Shown here: positions 42,825-51,896 of the stretch, piece after piece
How positions within the stretch are numbered: the first letter of the stretch is position 1
Layout: every line of letters starts with the position of its first letter
Source of the DNA: JBDUDR01 sp040002845
GTDB taxonomy: Bacteria; Actinomycetota; Actinomycetes; Propionibacteriales; Nocardioidaceae
Length of the DNA stretch: 58,736 bases
Assembly (NCBI GenBank): GCA_040002845.1
Contig: JBDUDR010000003.1
Coordinates: 1-58,736 of the forward strand
Direction: 5' to 3'
Translations under genes and position numbers: made by a program
The notes under the pieces: model-generated
The model's input: the letters and a program-made list of their open reading frames with translations, nothing else
Database searches by the model: none
What the model was told of the DNA's origin: nothing

Positions 42825-43610
42825 ATGGCAGCAGCCGGCCCGAGGCCGTTCGTGGTGACCGGGTGCGCCCGATCTGGCACCGCCTACATGGCCGCTGTGT
42901 TCTCCCGGCTCGGTCTGAGCTGTGGACATGAGTTGGTGTTCGGTCCCCGTACCCGCCGATTCGATGGCTTCGGCGGCCAGCACGGCGACTCGTCGTGGCT
43001 CGCCGCTCCGTTCTTGGCCCAGTTGCCCGACGACACACTGATCCTGCACCGTGTGCGGCACCCGCTGAAAGTGGTCAGGTCGCTGCTTGGCGTGCGATTC
43101 TTCGCCGACCGGGGCCGCGCATTCCTCGCCGGCGACGACATCTACACGCGGGCCAAGTGGCAGGTCCGGCAGCAGCTGACGCGGCTCGGCCATATCGAGC
43201 AGTCCGACAAGGGGCCGCGCCCGCATCTGGCCTACCGCCGGTACCTGCGTGAGCATGCACCTCAGGTCTGGGAAGAGAGCACCACCGGCGAGCGGGCGTT
43301 GCGCTACTGGTGCGACTGGAACCAGATGATCTTGAGCCACGCCGGTCGCGACGGTTACCGCAGGCACTACACGGAGACTCTCGACGACGAGGCCATCGCC
43401 GAGATGTTGGCCGAGATCGGAGTGGCGGTGACCGCTGCTCATGTGAGCCTGGTGACGGGAGTAGTCCCCCGCGACCTGAACTCCCGCCGCGTCACGCCGG
43501 TCGGCTGGGATGTCCTGCCCGACTCCCCCGCCAGGCGGGACGCGGAGGCGCTGGCGGTGCGACTCGGGTACGACCCACGAGCACCTGCCCGACGCCCGGC
43601 CACGGTTTGA
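42825..43610 (+). CDS. Sulfotransferase family protein
   Basis: 261 residues with the PAPS-binding loop FVVTGCARSGTAYMAAVFSRLG at about 9-30 (5'-phosphosulfate loop) and the 3'-phosphate-binding LILHRVRHPLKVVRSLLG at about 71-88 (Arg and Ser). Such enzymes move sulfate from PAPS to hydroxyls of sugars or lipids. No PAPS-synthesis genes are in the window. The start is divergent from the AftD-like gene (88 bp) and the stop is 2 bases before the acyltransferase start, so the two form an operon for glycan decoration. Confidence 0.82.
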   Translation: MAAAGPRPFVVTGCARSGTAYMAAVFSRLGLSCGHELVFGPRTRRFDGFGGQHGDSSWLAAPFLAQLPDDTLILHRVRHPLKVVRSLLGVRFFADRGRAFLAGDDIYTRAKWQVRQQLTRLGHIEQSDKGPRPHLAYRRYLREHAPQVWEESTTGERALRYWCDWNQMILSHAGRDGYRRHYTETLDDEAIAEMLAEIGVAVTAAHVSLVTGVVPRDLNSRRVTPVGWDVLPDSPARRDAEALAVRLGYDPRAPARRPATV

Positions 43611-43612
43611 CG

Positions 43613-45511
43613 ATGGCGAACCAGCCGTACCGCTATCGCCCGGCGCTCGACGGGCTGCGTGCCATCGCCGTGCTGGGCGTGATGCTCTATCACGGTCTCG
43701 TGTCCTGGCTACCCGGCGGATTCCTCGGGGTCGATGTGTTCTTTGTCCTCTCGGGCTACCTGATCACGTCCATCCTGCTCGCGGAGTGGCAGACCTGGCA
43801 GCACATTGATCTTGTCGGCTTCTATCTGCGCCGCGCCCGACGGCTCCTGCCCGCGCTGGTGGTCGTCGTGCTGGCAGTCGCGGTGTGGGCTCGGTTTGAG
43901 GCGGCCCCGGACAAGTACGGCGAGATCCGCTGGGACGGTGTGAGCACGTTGCTCTACGTCGCCAACTGGCGATTCGTGTTCGCACATCAGTCCTACTTCG
44001 ACCAGTTCGGCGACCCCTCACCGTTTCGGCACATGTGGTCGCTGGGCATCGAGGAGCAGTTCTACCTGCTCTTCCCGCTGCTCTTGGCCGGCCTGCTGGC
44101 CGTGACGCGCGGGCGTCGCGCCAGCACCGCCACCTGGCTCGGTGTGGGTGCCGTGACCTCCGCGCTGGTGACCGCGTTCCTCTTTGATCCCGGCGCGGAC
44201 CCGTCACGGGTCTATTACGGCACTGATACACGCGCCCAGGAGCTGCTGATCGGCGCTGCAGCGGCCGTTTTGATGATCCGGCGGGCCGAGGCGGGCATCT
44301 GGGCTCGGCGAGTTGCGGCAATCGCCGGCGTCGGTGCCCTGGTGGCGATACTGGCGGCCTTCACACGCGTCCACGACTCCGATGCCGTGATGTACCGAGG
44401 CGGCTTCTTCGCTCTCGCCCTGATCTGCGCCGTGTTGATCGCCGCCATGGATGTCGCGGAGCGCGGGCCGGCCACCAGGCTGCTGTCCCTGCCGCCTGCT
44501 GTCTGGACCGGCAAGATCTCGTACGGGCTCTACGTGTGGCACTGGCCGCTCTACATCGCGTTGTCACCCGCGCGTACCGACCTGGCCGGGAACGCGCTGC
44601 TGGCGGTCCGGATCGCCGCGACCTTCGCGGCGGCCACCGCGTCCTACCTGATTATCGAGCGCCCGATCCGGAAGGGGGCGCTCGCCCGGATGCCCCCGCT
44701 GCGGGGACGCCTGATCGCATCACTGTCTCTCCCGCTCGCCGTCGGGGTCCTCGTGTCCGCGACGGTTGGTGGCACCACGGCAGAGCTGCCGCAGTCTCCG
44801 TTCGCGACCACCAGTCTCGCCGGGGCAGGGACGACACACATCCTGGTTGTGGGCGACTCGGTCGGCTTCAGCCTGGTCGACGGCTTCGACCCGGCGAGCT
44901 ATCCGGACGTGACAGTCGCCAGCAGCGTCAAGCTGGGTTGTGGTCTGGCCAGGCAGCAGGTGGTCTATCAGGGTGAGCCGGGTCTGCTGAACAGCGAGTG
45001 CACCCACATCATCAGGACCTGGACGGAGGCGGTGCACGCGCAGCGACCTCAGATCGTTGTGCTCGTCATCGGCGCGTGGGAGGTGTTCGATCACGAGATC
45101 GATGGAACCGATCTGACGGTCGGCTCGCAGCGCTACGCGGCGTACCTCACCTCACGGCTCGAGCGCGCCCGAAGGCGGTTGTCGTACGACGACTCGACGC
45201 TGGTGATCCCCAACGTGCCGTGTTACGGGCAGGCCTCCGCCCCGGTGGGGCACGATCTGGCGCCGATCCGCAATGACCCGGAGCGGGTGGCGGCCGTCAA
45301 CCAGATCATCGGCAGATTCGTCGGCGCCCATCCTGGCGACGTCAGTGGCATCGACCTCACCGGCTTCATCTGCCCGGGCGGGACCTATCATGACACCATT
45401 GACGGTGTGCAGATGCGCTATGACGGCGTGCACTTCTCCGACCCCGGAGCCGCGAAGACCTGGCGGTGGCTGATGCCTCGGCTGCTCAAGCTGGCCGGCA
45501 GGGGCGGCTGA
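43613..45511 (+). CDS. OafA/YrhL-type acyltransferase with C-terminal SGNH domain
   Basis: 632 residues. The acyltransferase-3 domain starts YRYRPALDGLRAIAVLGVMLYHG (His27 is the conserved catalytic residue) with GGFLGVDVFFVLSGYLIT, FYLRRARRLLPAL, and FRHMWSLGIEEQFYLLFPLLL, about 10 helices. After a linker comes an extracytoplasmic SGNH hydrolase-like domain at about 410-632 (LVVGDSVGFSLVDGF, VLVIGAWEVFDHE, DGVHFSDPGA). It would move an acyl group such as acetate to a surface glycan. ATG at 43613 is 2 bases after the sulfotransferase stop; a longer in-frame ORF from 43310 merely overlaps that gene. Confidence 0.9.
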   Translation: MANQPYRYRPALDGLRAIAVLGVMLYHGLVSWLPGGFLGVDVFFVLSGYLITSILLAEWQTWQHIDLVGFYLRRARRLLPALVVVVLAVAVWARFEAAPDKYGEIRWDGVSTLLYVANWRFVFAHQSYFDQFGDPSPFRHMWSLGIEEQFYLLFPLLLAGLLAVTRGRRASTATWLGVGAVTSALVTAFLFDPGADPSRVYYGTDTRAQELLIGAAAAVLMIRRAEAGIWARRVAAIAGVGALVAILAAFTRVHDSDAVMYRGGFFALALICAVLIAAMDVAERGPATRLLSLPPAVWTGKISYGLYVWHWPLYIALSPARTDLAGNALLAVRIAATFAAATASYLIIERPIRKGALARMPPLRGRLIASLSLPLAVGVLVSATVGGTTAELPQSPFATTSLAGAGTTHILVVGDSVGFSLVDGFDPASYPDVTVASSVKLGCGLARQQVVYQGEPGLLNSECTHIIRTWTEAVHAQRPQIVVLVIGAWEVFDHEIDGTDLTVGSQRYAAYLTSRLERARRRLSYDDSTLVIPNVPCYGQASAPVGHDLAPIRNDPERVAAVNQIIGRFVGAHPGDVSGIDLTGFICPGGTYHDTIDGVQMRYDGVHFSDPGAAKTWRWLMPRLLKLAGRGG

Positions 45512-45549
45512 AACGGGCGGTGGCGTGTTGGCTCTGCCGGCGCTCTGGC

Positions 45550-45939
45550 CTAGTCGGTGTCCCGCTCGCTGGCCGGCAATCTGGCCGTTTCGCGACGGGA
45601 CTGGAAGCCGAAGCAGACCACCCCGCCCACCCCGACGAGCAGTGCAGCAGCGCCACCCGCATACGCCTTGGCTCGGCGCGCCTCGTTGGCACTCCCGCAG
45701 ATTCCCTCCGCGAATGAGGTGGCCGGTCCGGAGACGGCCGTTCCACAGTCGAACGTGCGCCCACCCCTGGCCCGCACCTGCGCCGGAGAGAGCAAGAAGT
45801 AGACGGCCAGTACGACAAGCAGCAGCGCCGCCAGAACCGACAGCTTGGAACCCAGCGTCGGAACTCGGACCAGTCGCGTTGTCGAGTCCGATCGTAGGTC
45901 CGACTGAGGGCCTCGCCCGACGTCCGAGTCCTCGGTCAT
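45550..45939 (-). CDS. Small membrane protein, hypothetical
   Basis: 129 residues with two transmembrane helices (LSVLAALLLVVLAVYFLL at about 33-50 and AYAGGAAALLVGVGGVVCFGF at about 91-111). Between them is a loop holding two cysteines (FDCGTAVSG, EGICGSANEARR), possibly a disulfide outside the cell. ATG at 45939 has GGGAGGGA upstream. I do not recognise a family. It is convergent with the acyltransferase gene. Confidence 0.7.
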   Translation of the reverse strand: MTEDSDVGRGPQSDLRSDSTTRLVRVPTLGSKLSVLAALLLVVLAVYFLLSPAQVRARGGRTFDCGTAVSGPATSFAEGICGSANEARRAKAYAGGAAALLVGVGGVVCFGFQSRRETARLPASERDTD

Positions 45940-46045
45940 AAGGTCCCTCCCGTTGCCTCATCCACCCGCCCGGCCCAGCAGGTCATCGCGCATCATGTCA
46001 TGCCCGAGGCCGGCCGCGCCTTTGGCCGGGGCCTTCACGGCCCCT

Positions 46046-46107
46046 TTGCGGCGGGCAACCATATGCGTGTACCCTACATCTAGTTTCCCCTATCAAGGAC
46101 GTACCCC
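46046..46107 (+). promoter_or_regulatory. Possible promoter and leader of the MarR-exporter operon
   Basis: TTGCGG (46046-46051) and TACCCT (46070-46075) with an 18-base spacer form a plausible SigA-type promoter; TACATC is an alternative -10. AAGGA nine bases before the MarR ATG is the ribosome-binding site. MarR proteins usually bind across their own promoter, but I see no clean palindrome here. Confidence 0.35.
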
Positions 46108-46614
46108 ATGAGCGACACGGCATCCATCGACGCAACGGATGTGGGCAATGATGCCGACTACCTGATCGACCAGGTCATCAGCCTGCAACGCGCCATCCAC
46201 CGGCTCAAGAACACAGACACAGACTCGGCTCGGTCGGCCCACCTGATCTTGCTCATCATCTCCAAGCACGGCCCGCTACGTGTCGCTGACCTGGCTGTCA
46301 CGATGTGCGTCGACGCATCGACTGTGTCGAGGCAGACCGCCTGGCTGGTCAACGACGGTCTGCTTACGCGCACCTCCGACCCGGCAGACGGCCGAGCGTC
46401 CGTGCTCGCCCTCACAGCCCGAGGCGAGTCCGTGGCGGCGGCGGTGGCCAAGCGCCGACGCGAGCTGTTCGCCCACATCATCCACGACTGGCCGGCTCGC
46501 GACGTGCAGATCTTCAGTTCCCTGTTGCGAAGGTTCATACACGGACTCGAAGCGCAGTATCAGCCTGGCACCACGCCATTTTCCAGCTCGCCACTCTCCG
46601 GAGAAACCGCATGA
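46108..46614 (+). CDS. MarR family transcriptional regulator
   Basis: 168 residues, dimeric winged helix-turn-helix repressor. DNA-binding part: GPLRVADLAVTMCVDASTVSRQTAWLVNDGLLTRTSDPADGRASVLALTARGE (about 53-105), with the recognition helix ASTVSRQTAWL and the basic wing DPADGRASV. The stop overlaps the start of the drug exporter by 4 bases (ATGA), so it almost certainly controls this exporter operon in response to a small ligand, as in EmrR/EmrAB-type pairs. Confidence 0.92.
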   Translation: MSDTASIDATDVGNDADYLIDQVISLQRAIHRLKNTDTDSARSAHLILLIISKHGPLRVADLAVTMCVDASTVSRQTAWLVNDGLLTRTSDPADGRASVLALTARGESVAAAVAKRRRELFAHIIHDWPARDVQIFSSLLRRFIHGLEAQYQPGTTPFSSSPLSGETA

Positions 46615-48368
46615 CCAACACCTCAGCGGCCGGAGCCATCTCGGCTCAGCAGAACGCCCGCGACGGCTTCACTCATCGCCAGATCCTGACCATCCTCAGC
46701 GGCCTGATGCTCGGCATGTTCCTGGCCGCCTTGGACCAGACCGTCGTGAGCACGGCCATGAGAACCATCTCCGACGATCTGAAGGGTTTCGACCTCCAGG
46801 CGTGGGCGACCACTGCGTTCCTCATCACGGCGACCATCTCGACGCCGCTCTACGGCAAGTTGTCGGATCTGTATGGGCGGCGCCCGTTCTATCTCGGCGC
46901 GATCTCGATCTTCGTGATCGGTTCGATGCTGTGTGGAATGGCGCAGTCGATGTACGAGCTTGCTGCGTTCCGTGCCCTGCAGGGGATCGGCGCCGGCGGG
47001 CTCATGTCACTGGCGCTGGCCATCATCGGTGACATCGTCCCTCCGCGCGAGCGAGCTCGCTACCAGAGCATGTTCTTGGCGGTGTTTGGGACGTCGAGTG
47101 TGGCAGGCCCACTCATCGGCGGCTTCTTCGCCGGTGCTGACAGCATCTTCGGGGTCGCCGGATGGCGGTGGATCTTCTACATCAACGTGCCGGTCGGAGC
47201 GGCGGCCCTGATAGTGGTCAGTCGCGTGCTGCACATCCCGCACACCCGCCGCGAGCATCGCATCGACTGGCCCGGCGCACTCGCCCTTGTGCTGTGCCTC
47301 GTTCCCTTGTTGATCATCGCGGAGCAGGGCCGCACCTGGGGCTGGGCCTCCGGCCGTGCCATGGTCTGCTATGCCCTCGGCATCGTCGGGCTCGCGTTGT
47401 TCATCCTGGCCGAGCGCTGGTACCGAGACGACGCGTTGCTCCCGCTGCGACTGTTCCGCAACCGCTCTTTCGCGATCACCAGTTCGAGCAGCTTCATCAC
47501 CGGGTCCGGGATGTTCGGCTCGATCGTCTTGCTTCCGCTCTACCTGCAAGTGGTCAAGGGCTCGTCTCCCACTGTCGCTGGTCTCCAGACGTTGCCGCTC
47601 GTGCTCGGCATCCTGAGTGGTGCGATGGGGTCAGGCGTGGTGATCTCACGGACCAGCAGGTACAAGATGTTTCCGGTTGTCGGCTCCGCGATGATGGCCG
47701 CCGGCTTGGTGTTGTTCTCCTTCGTGGGAGCCGATACTCCGCTGTGGCGCACGATGATCGTGATGGCCTTCTTCGGGATCGGCCTGGGGTTCAACATGCA
47801 GCCGATCATCCTGGCGGCACAAAATGCTGTCGATCCAAGCGAGATGGGCGTGGCCACGTCCTCGGTGACCTTCTTCCGGCAGATGGGCGGAACGGCCGGG
47901 GCGGCTGCCTTCCTGTCGATCCTCTTCAGCACAGCCGTGGCAAATATCGGCGACGCCTACCGGTCTGCCGCGACCGGCGACCCGGCGTTCCAACAGGCCG
48001 CACAGGTGCATCCGGACCAGATCGCGACGCTGCAGAGCGGGTCGTCGGGGAGCTTGAGTGACACGTCATTCCTCAAGGGGCTGGACCCCGCATTAACGCA
48101 CCCATTCAAGGTCGGTTTCTCGAACTCCATCGACCTCATCTTCCTCTTCGCCGCCGGCATCATCCTCATCGCCGTCGTGGTCGTGTCGCTCTTGCCGGAG
48201 CTACCGCTCCGGCAGATGTCGGGCGTGCAGGCCCGCCAGCAACAGGCAGATGATGCGGCTCTTGCGCTGGCTGCGGCAGGAGTCGAGGCGGAGCCGGAGC
48301 CAGTCAGCGACGTCGCAGGGTCAGCGACGCAGGCCGGGCCGCCGCGAGATTTCCGGGCTGACCCCTGA
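46611..48368 (+). CDS. MFS exporter, DHA2 family (EmrB/QacA type, 14 helices)
   Basis: 585 residues, proton-coupled drug exporter in the inner membrane. First helix ILTILSGLMLGMFLAALDQTVVSTAMRTIS carries the family motif D1 (LDxTVVNVALP-like). Motif A is GKLSDLYGRRPFY after helix 2; motif C-like GTSSVAGPLIGGFF is in helix 5. An extracytoplasmic loop of about 70 residues precedes the last helix, and a 50-residue Ala/Glu-rich cytoplasmic tail follows. ATG at 46611 has CGGAGAA upstream and overlaps the MarR stop. Substrates cannot be predicted from the sequence. Confidence 0.92.
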   Translation: MTNTSAAGAISAQQNARDGFTHRQILTILSGLMLGMFLAALDQTVVSTAMRTISDDLKGFDLQAWATTAFLITATISTPLYGKLSDLYGRRPFYLGAISIFVIGSMLCGMAQSMYELAAFRALQGIGAGGLMSLALAIIGDIVPPRERARYQSMFLAVFGTSSVAGPLIGGFFAGADSIFGVAGWRWIFYINVPVGAAALIVVSRVLHIPHTRREHRIDWPGALALVLCLVPLLIIAEQGRTWGWASGRAMVCYALGIVGLALFILAERWYRDDALLPLRLFRNRSFAITSSSSFITGSGMFGSIVLLPLYLQVVKGSSPTVAGLQTLPLVLGILSGAMGSGVVISRTSRYKMFPVVGSAMMAAGLVLFSFVGADTPLWRTMIVMAFFGIGLGFNMQPIILAAQNAVDPSEMGVATSSVTFFRQMGGTAGAAAFLSILFSTAVANIGDAYRSAATGDPAFQQAAQVHPDQIATLQSGSSGSLSDTSFLKGLDPALTHPFKVGFSNSIDLIFLFAAGIILIAVVVVSLLPELPLRQMSGVQARQQQADDAALALAAAGVEAEPEPVSDVAGSATQAGPPRDFRADP

Positions 48369-48389
48369 CCTGGTCAGGCTGACCCACCG

Positions 48390-51107
48390 CTAGTGCGCGG
48401 CCTCGTGCCAGCTGCGTCCGAACCCGACAGAGACATCCAACGGAACCGCCAGCTCGGCGGCCGCAGCCATCTGCGACCGAACGAGCGCCTCCACGGTGTC
48501 GCGCTCACCTCTGGCGACCTCGAGGACGAGCTCGTCGTGCACCTGCAGCAACATCCTGGAGGCCAGGCCGGCTTCGGCGATGGCTGACTGCACCTTGAGC
48601 ATCGCGACCTTGATGATGTCTGCCGCCGAGCCTTGGATCGGCGCGTTGAGGGCCATCCGCTCCGCCATCTCCCTGCGTTGCCGGTTGTCGGAAGTCAGAT
48701 CAGGCAGGTATCGGCGGCGGCCCAAGATCGTCTCGGTGTACCCACTTCGGCGGGCCTCGTCCACCACTCCTCTCAGGTAGTCGCGAACGCCACCGAAACG
48801 GGAGAAGTAGTCGTCCATCAGCGCGCTCGCCTCGGACGTGGAGATCCGCAACTGTTGCGAGAGGCCGTATGAGGAGAGGCCGTAGGCCAGTCCGTAGTTC
48901 ATCGCCTTGACCTTCGCGCGCTGCTGGTGGCCGACCTCCTCGGCGGGCATGTCGAAGACAGCCGCCGCCGTCACTGCGTGGAAGTCGGCGCCAGAGCGGA
49001 ACGCGTCGATCACCAACTGGTCGCCCGACAGGTCCGCCATGATGCGCATCTCGATCTGGCTGTAGTCGGCGGTCATCAGGCAGTCGTAACCCTGTCCGAC
49101 GATGAACGCCTCCCGGATGCGACGCCCCTCCTCGGTGCGGATCGGGATGTTTTGCAGGTTGGGTTCGGTCGACGAAAGGCGACCGGTGGCGGCGATCGTC
49201 TGGTTGAACGTCGTGTGGATGCGCCCGTCATCACCCACCGACTTGAGCAGACCTTCCACGGTCTGCCGCAGCCGCGACGCGTCGCGGTGTGCAAGCAGGT
49301 GAGCCAGGAAGGGATGATCGGTCTTGACCAGCAGCTGTTGCAGCGCCTCCGCGTCTGTGGTGTAGCCCGTCTTGGTGCGTTTGGTCTTGGGCATCGCCAG
49401 CTCTTCGAAGAGGACCACCTGCAGCTGCTTGGGTGAGCCGAGGTTGATCTCCTTCCCGATGACGGCGTACGCCTCGGCTGCCGCATCGCGCACCTTGGCG
49501 GCGAAATGTGACTCCAAGGCCTCCAGGTGAGGAACGTCGACCGCGATGCCCGCCTGTTCGAGCTCTGCCAGCACATGCACCAGCGGCAGCTCCACGGCGC
49601 CGAGCAGCTCGGCTCCCCCGCGCTCTTCGAGCTCCTTGTCGAGTGCGTCGGCCAGCTCGACCACCGCTCGGGCCTTGATCATGGCGGCCTCTGCAGTCGC
49701 CTCCTCCTCGGCGCCGTCGAACGAGAGCTGTCCGCTGTCCGGCTCGTCGCCGCGCAGCTCGCGCTTGAGATAGCGCAGGGTGAGATCGGCAAGGTCGTAG
49801 GAACGCTGGTCGGGACGCGCCAGGTAAGCGGACAGGGCCGTGTCGCTGGTGAGTCCCGCCAGCGTCCATCCGCGAGCAGCCATAGCCAGCATCGGGCCCT
49901 TGGCGTCATGCATGGCTTTAGGCTGTTGCGGGTCGGCCAACCAGGTCGCCAACGCCTCGTCATCGGCGCTGTCCATGTCGGTGGGGTCGATCCATGCCGC
50001 CGATCCGTCTGCGGTCGCCAGCGACATCGAGACGACGTCCCCGCTGCCGCCGCCCCAAGTGCCGTGCAGGTGCAACCCGGTGCGCTCGCCGACAGAGGTG
50101 CGACTGGCCAGCCATGGGCCGACCTTCCCGGGCGCCAGTCTCTCACCGGTGATGTCGAAACCGGCCTCTGCTTCGGGCACCTCGGTGGTGAGCGTCTCGA
50201 ACAGCCGGTCTCGCAGGACGCGGAACTCCAGCCCGTCGAAGATGGTGTGCACAGCATCGCGGTCCCATGACTGCACGGCGAGGTCTGCGGGCTCGACAGG
50301 GAGCTCGAGATCGCGCACGAGCTCGTTGATGCGGCGGTTTCGGACGACGTCCCCGAGGTGATCGCGCAGGGCCTGACCCGCCTTACCGGCGATCTCGTCG
50401 ACCCGCTCCACGATCGAGTCGAGGTCGCCGAACTGGTCGATCCACTTGGCAGCAGTCTTCGGACCGACGCCGGGGACGCCCGGCAAGTTGTCGCTGCTCT
50501 CCCCCACCATCGCCGCCAGGTCTGGGTAGCGTTCGGGATCGACCCCGTATTTCTCCCGCACGGCGTCGGGTGTCATGCGCGTCAGATCTGAGACACCCCG
50601 GCGCGGATAGAGGACGGTGACCCGGTCTGAGACCAGTTGGAACGCGTCCCGGTCGCCGCTGCAGATCAGCACATCGAAGCCGGCTGACTCGGCCTGAGTC
50701 GCCAGCGTGGCGATCACGTCGTCGGCCTCGAAGCCCTCCTTCTCCACGGTGGTGATGCGCAGCGCGTCCAGGACCTCCTTGACCAGTGAGACCTGGCCCT
50801 TGAACTCCGAGGGCGACGCGGAGCGGTTGGCCTTGTAGGCGGCGTATTCAGCCGAGCGGAACGTCTCCCGGGACACGTCGAACGCAACCGCGAGATGCGT
50901 CGGACCCTCGTCGCGCAGCACGTTGATGAGCATCGAGGTGAAGCCATAGACCGCGTTGGTGGGCTGTCCCGTCGTCGTCGAGAAGTTCTCGACAGGCAGG
51001 GCGAAGAACGCGCGATAGGCGACCGAGTGACCGTCGATCAACAGCAGCCGCGACCCACCAACATCATCGGCGGGAGCGTCCGGGGCAGGCATCTCCATGT
51101 CGGGCAC
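48390..51107 (-). CDS. polA: DNA polymerase I
   Basis: 905 residues, family A polymerase for Okazaki-fragment processing and repair. The 5'-nuclease domain is at about 18-300 (LLLIDGHSVAYRAFFALP, FEADDVIATLA, GVPGVGPKTAAKWI). The central 3'-5' exonuclease-like domain lacks the usual DxE catalytic signature, as in other actinobacteria, so proofreading is unlikely. The polymerase domain has TADYSQIEMRIMADLSGD (motif A), RAKVKAMNYGLAYGLSSYGL (motif B/O-helix) and LLQVHDELVLEV (motif C). GTG at 51107 gives MPDMEMPAPD. The gene is convergent with the exporter. Confidence 0.97.
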   Translation of the reverse strand: MPDMEMPAPDAPADDVGGSRLLLIDGHSVAYRAFFALPVENFSTTTGQPTNAVYGFTSMLINVLRDEGPTHLAVAFDVSRETFRSAEYAAYKANRSASPSEFKGQVSLVKEVLDALRITTVEKEGFEADDVIATLATQAESAGFDVLICSGDRDAFQLVSDRVTVLYPRRGVSDLTRMTPDAVREKYGVDPERYPDLAAMVGESSDNLPGVPGVGPKTAAKWIDQFGDLDSIVERVDEIAGKAGQALRDHLGDVVRNRRINELVRDLELPVEPADLAVQSWDRDAVHTIFDGLEFRVLRDRLFETLTTEVPEAEAGFDITGERLAPGKVGPWLASRTSVGERTGLHLHGTWGGGSGDVVSMSLATADGSAAWIDPTDMDSADDEALATWLADPQQPKAMHDAKGPMLAMAARGWTLAGLTSDTALSAYLARPDQRSYDLADLTLRYLKRELRGDEPDSGQLSFDGAEEEATAEAAMIKARAVVELADALDKELEERGGAELLGAVELPLVHVLAELEQAGIAVDVPHLEALESHFAAKVRDAAAEAYAVIGKEINLGSPKQLQVVLFEELAMPKTKRTKTGYTTDAEALQQLLVKTDHPFLAHLLAHRDASRLRQTVEGLLKSVGDDGRIHTTFNQTIAATGRLSSTEPNLQNIPIRTEEGRRIREAFIVGQGYDCLMTADYSQIEMRIMADLSGDQLVIDAFRSGADFHAVTAAAVFDMPAEEVGHQQRAKVKAMNYGLAYGLSSYGLSQQLRISTSEASALMDDYFSRFGGVRDYLRGVVDEARRSGYTETILGRRRYLPDLTSDNRQRREMAERMALNAPIQGSAADIIKVAMLKVQSAIAEAGLASRMLLQVHDELVLEVARGERDTVEALVRSQMAAAAELAVPLDVSVGFGRSWHEAAH

Positions 51108-51160
51108 GCACCGACTCTAGTCGCGCTGAGGGACAGTTCCTCAAACGTCCGGCCGACGGC

Positions 51161-51757
51161 CTAACGGGTGGCTCGGCGGGTCAGAGCCATCCGCCGGCGG
51201 CGCAGGGAGCGCCTGGCAGCCAACACCCGGTCGGCTCCGCGCACGATCTGGTCACCGGCGAGCTTGAGCCGGACTGTGGTTACGGTGGCGGCGCGTACGA
51301 CACCCACCTGCGCGAAGCCGAGCCGGGCCATGAACCGGTTGCCGTCGCGCGACGTCGCGGCCACGATCGCGAGCAGATGATGGGAGTCCTTCTCCTCGGC
51401 CCAGGTTGCGGCCGCCTCGACGAGCGCACGCCCGACCCCTTTGCGGCGAAGCGATGCGCGTACGTGGAGATGATCCACGTGGATCGCATCTTCGTCATGG
51501 ATCGGCGTGATCGGCGCCCTGCGCAGGTGTACGGCACCGCAGACCTCATCGTCAAGGACCGCCACCAGCAGTCGCTCGGTGGGGTCGGCAGCGACCCGGG
51601 CGACCGCCGCCCCGACATCCGGGTCGGGCGACAGTGTGTGGCGATCCGGGCGGTCGGTGTGGTCGCCGGCGGGTGCCTCATTCCACAGGCTCAAGAGAGC
51701 AGCGGCGTCTTCTGGGATTGCGTCACGCACCACGATCTGGCCGCGAGTCACGGGCAC
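51161..51757 (-). CDS. GNAT family N-acetyltransferase
   Basis: 198 residues. Acetyl-CoA-binding motif A: VDHLHVRASLRRKGVGRALVEAAATWAEEKD (about 92-123, R/Q-x-x-G-x-G/A as RRKGVGRA). Then FMARLGFAQVG. The Arg-rich C-terminal tail (VLAARRSLRRRRMALTRRATR) is unlike most GNATs and may bind nucleic acid or ribosomes. A GNAT gene commonly lies beside polA in actinobacteria. Substrate unknown. Confidence 0.85.
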   Translation of the reverse strand: MPVTRGQIVVRDAIPEDAAALLSLWNEAPAGDHTDRPDRHTLSPDPDVGAAVARVAADPTERLLVAVLDDEVCGAVHLRRAPITPIHDEDAIHVDHLHVRASLRRKGVGRALVEAAATWAEEKDSHHLLAIVAATSRDGNRFMARLGFAQVGVVRAATVTTVRLKLAGDQIVRGADRVLAARRSLRRRRMALTRRATR

Positions 51758-51896
51758 ACCTCATCTTCATCGCTCATCCCCGAGCAATGCGCTGGCTACG
51801 CCGGGGCCGGTGGAAACGTACCCTCTAGGCTGACACGCGACCTCGCAGAGTCTGAGCCTACGGGCAGACCCACACTCTACGGAAGGGCGGTGCCGT

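Noticed and set aside
42737..42880. N-terminal extension of the AftD-like ORF
   Set aside because: It overlaps the start of the divergent sulfotransferase gene, while GTG 42736 has a good ribosome-binding site.
43310..43612. N-terminal extension of the acyltransferase ORF
   Set aside because: It lies wholly within the sulfotransferase gene in another frame; the AT3 domain begins just after ATG 43613.
45940..46107. MarR operator palindrome
   Set aside because: Only loose direct repeats (GTACCCTA/GTACCCCA) were seen; not good enough to call an operator.
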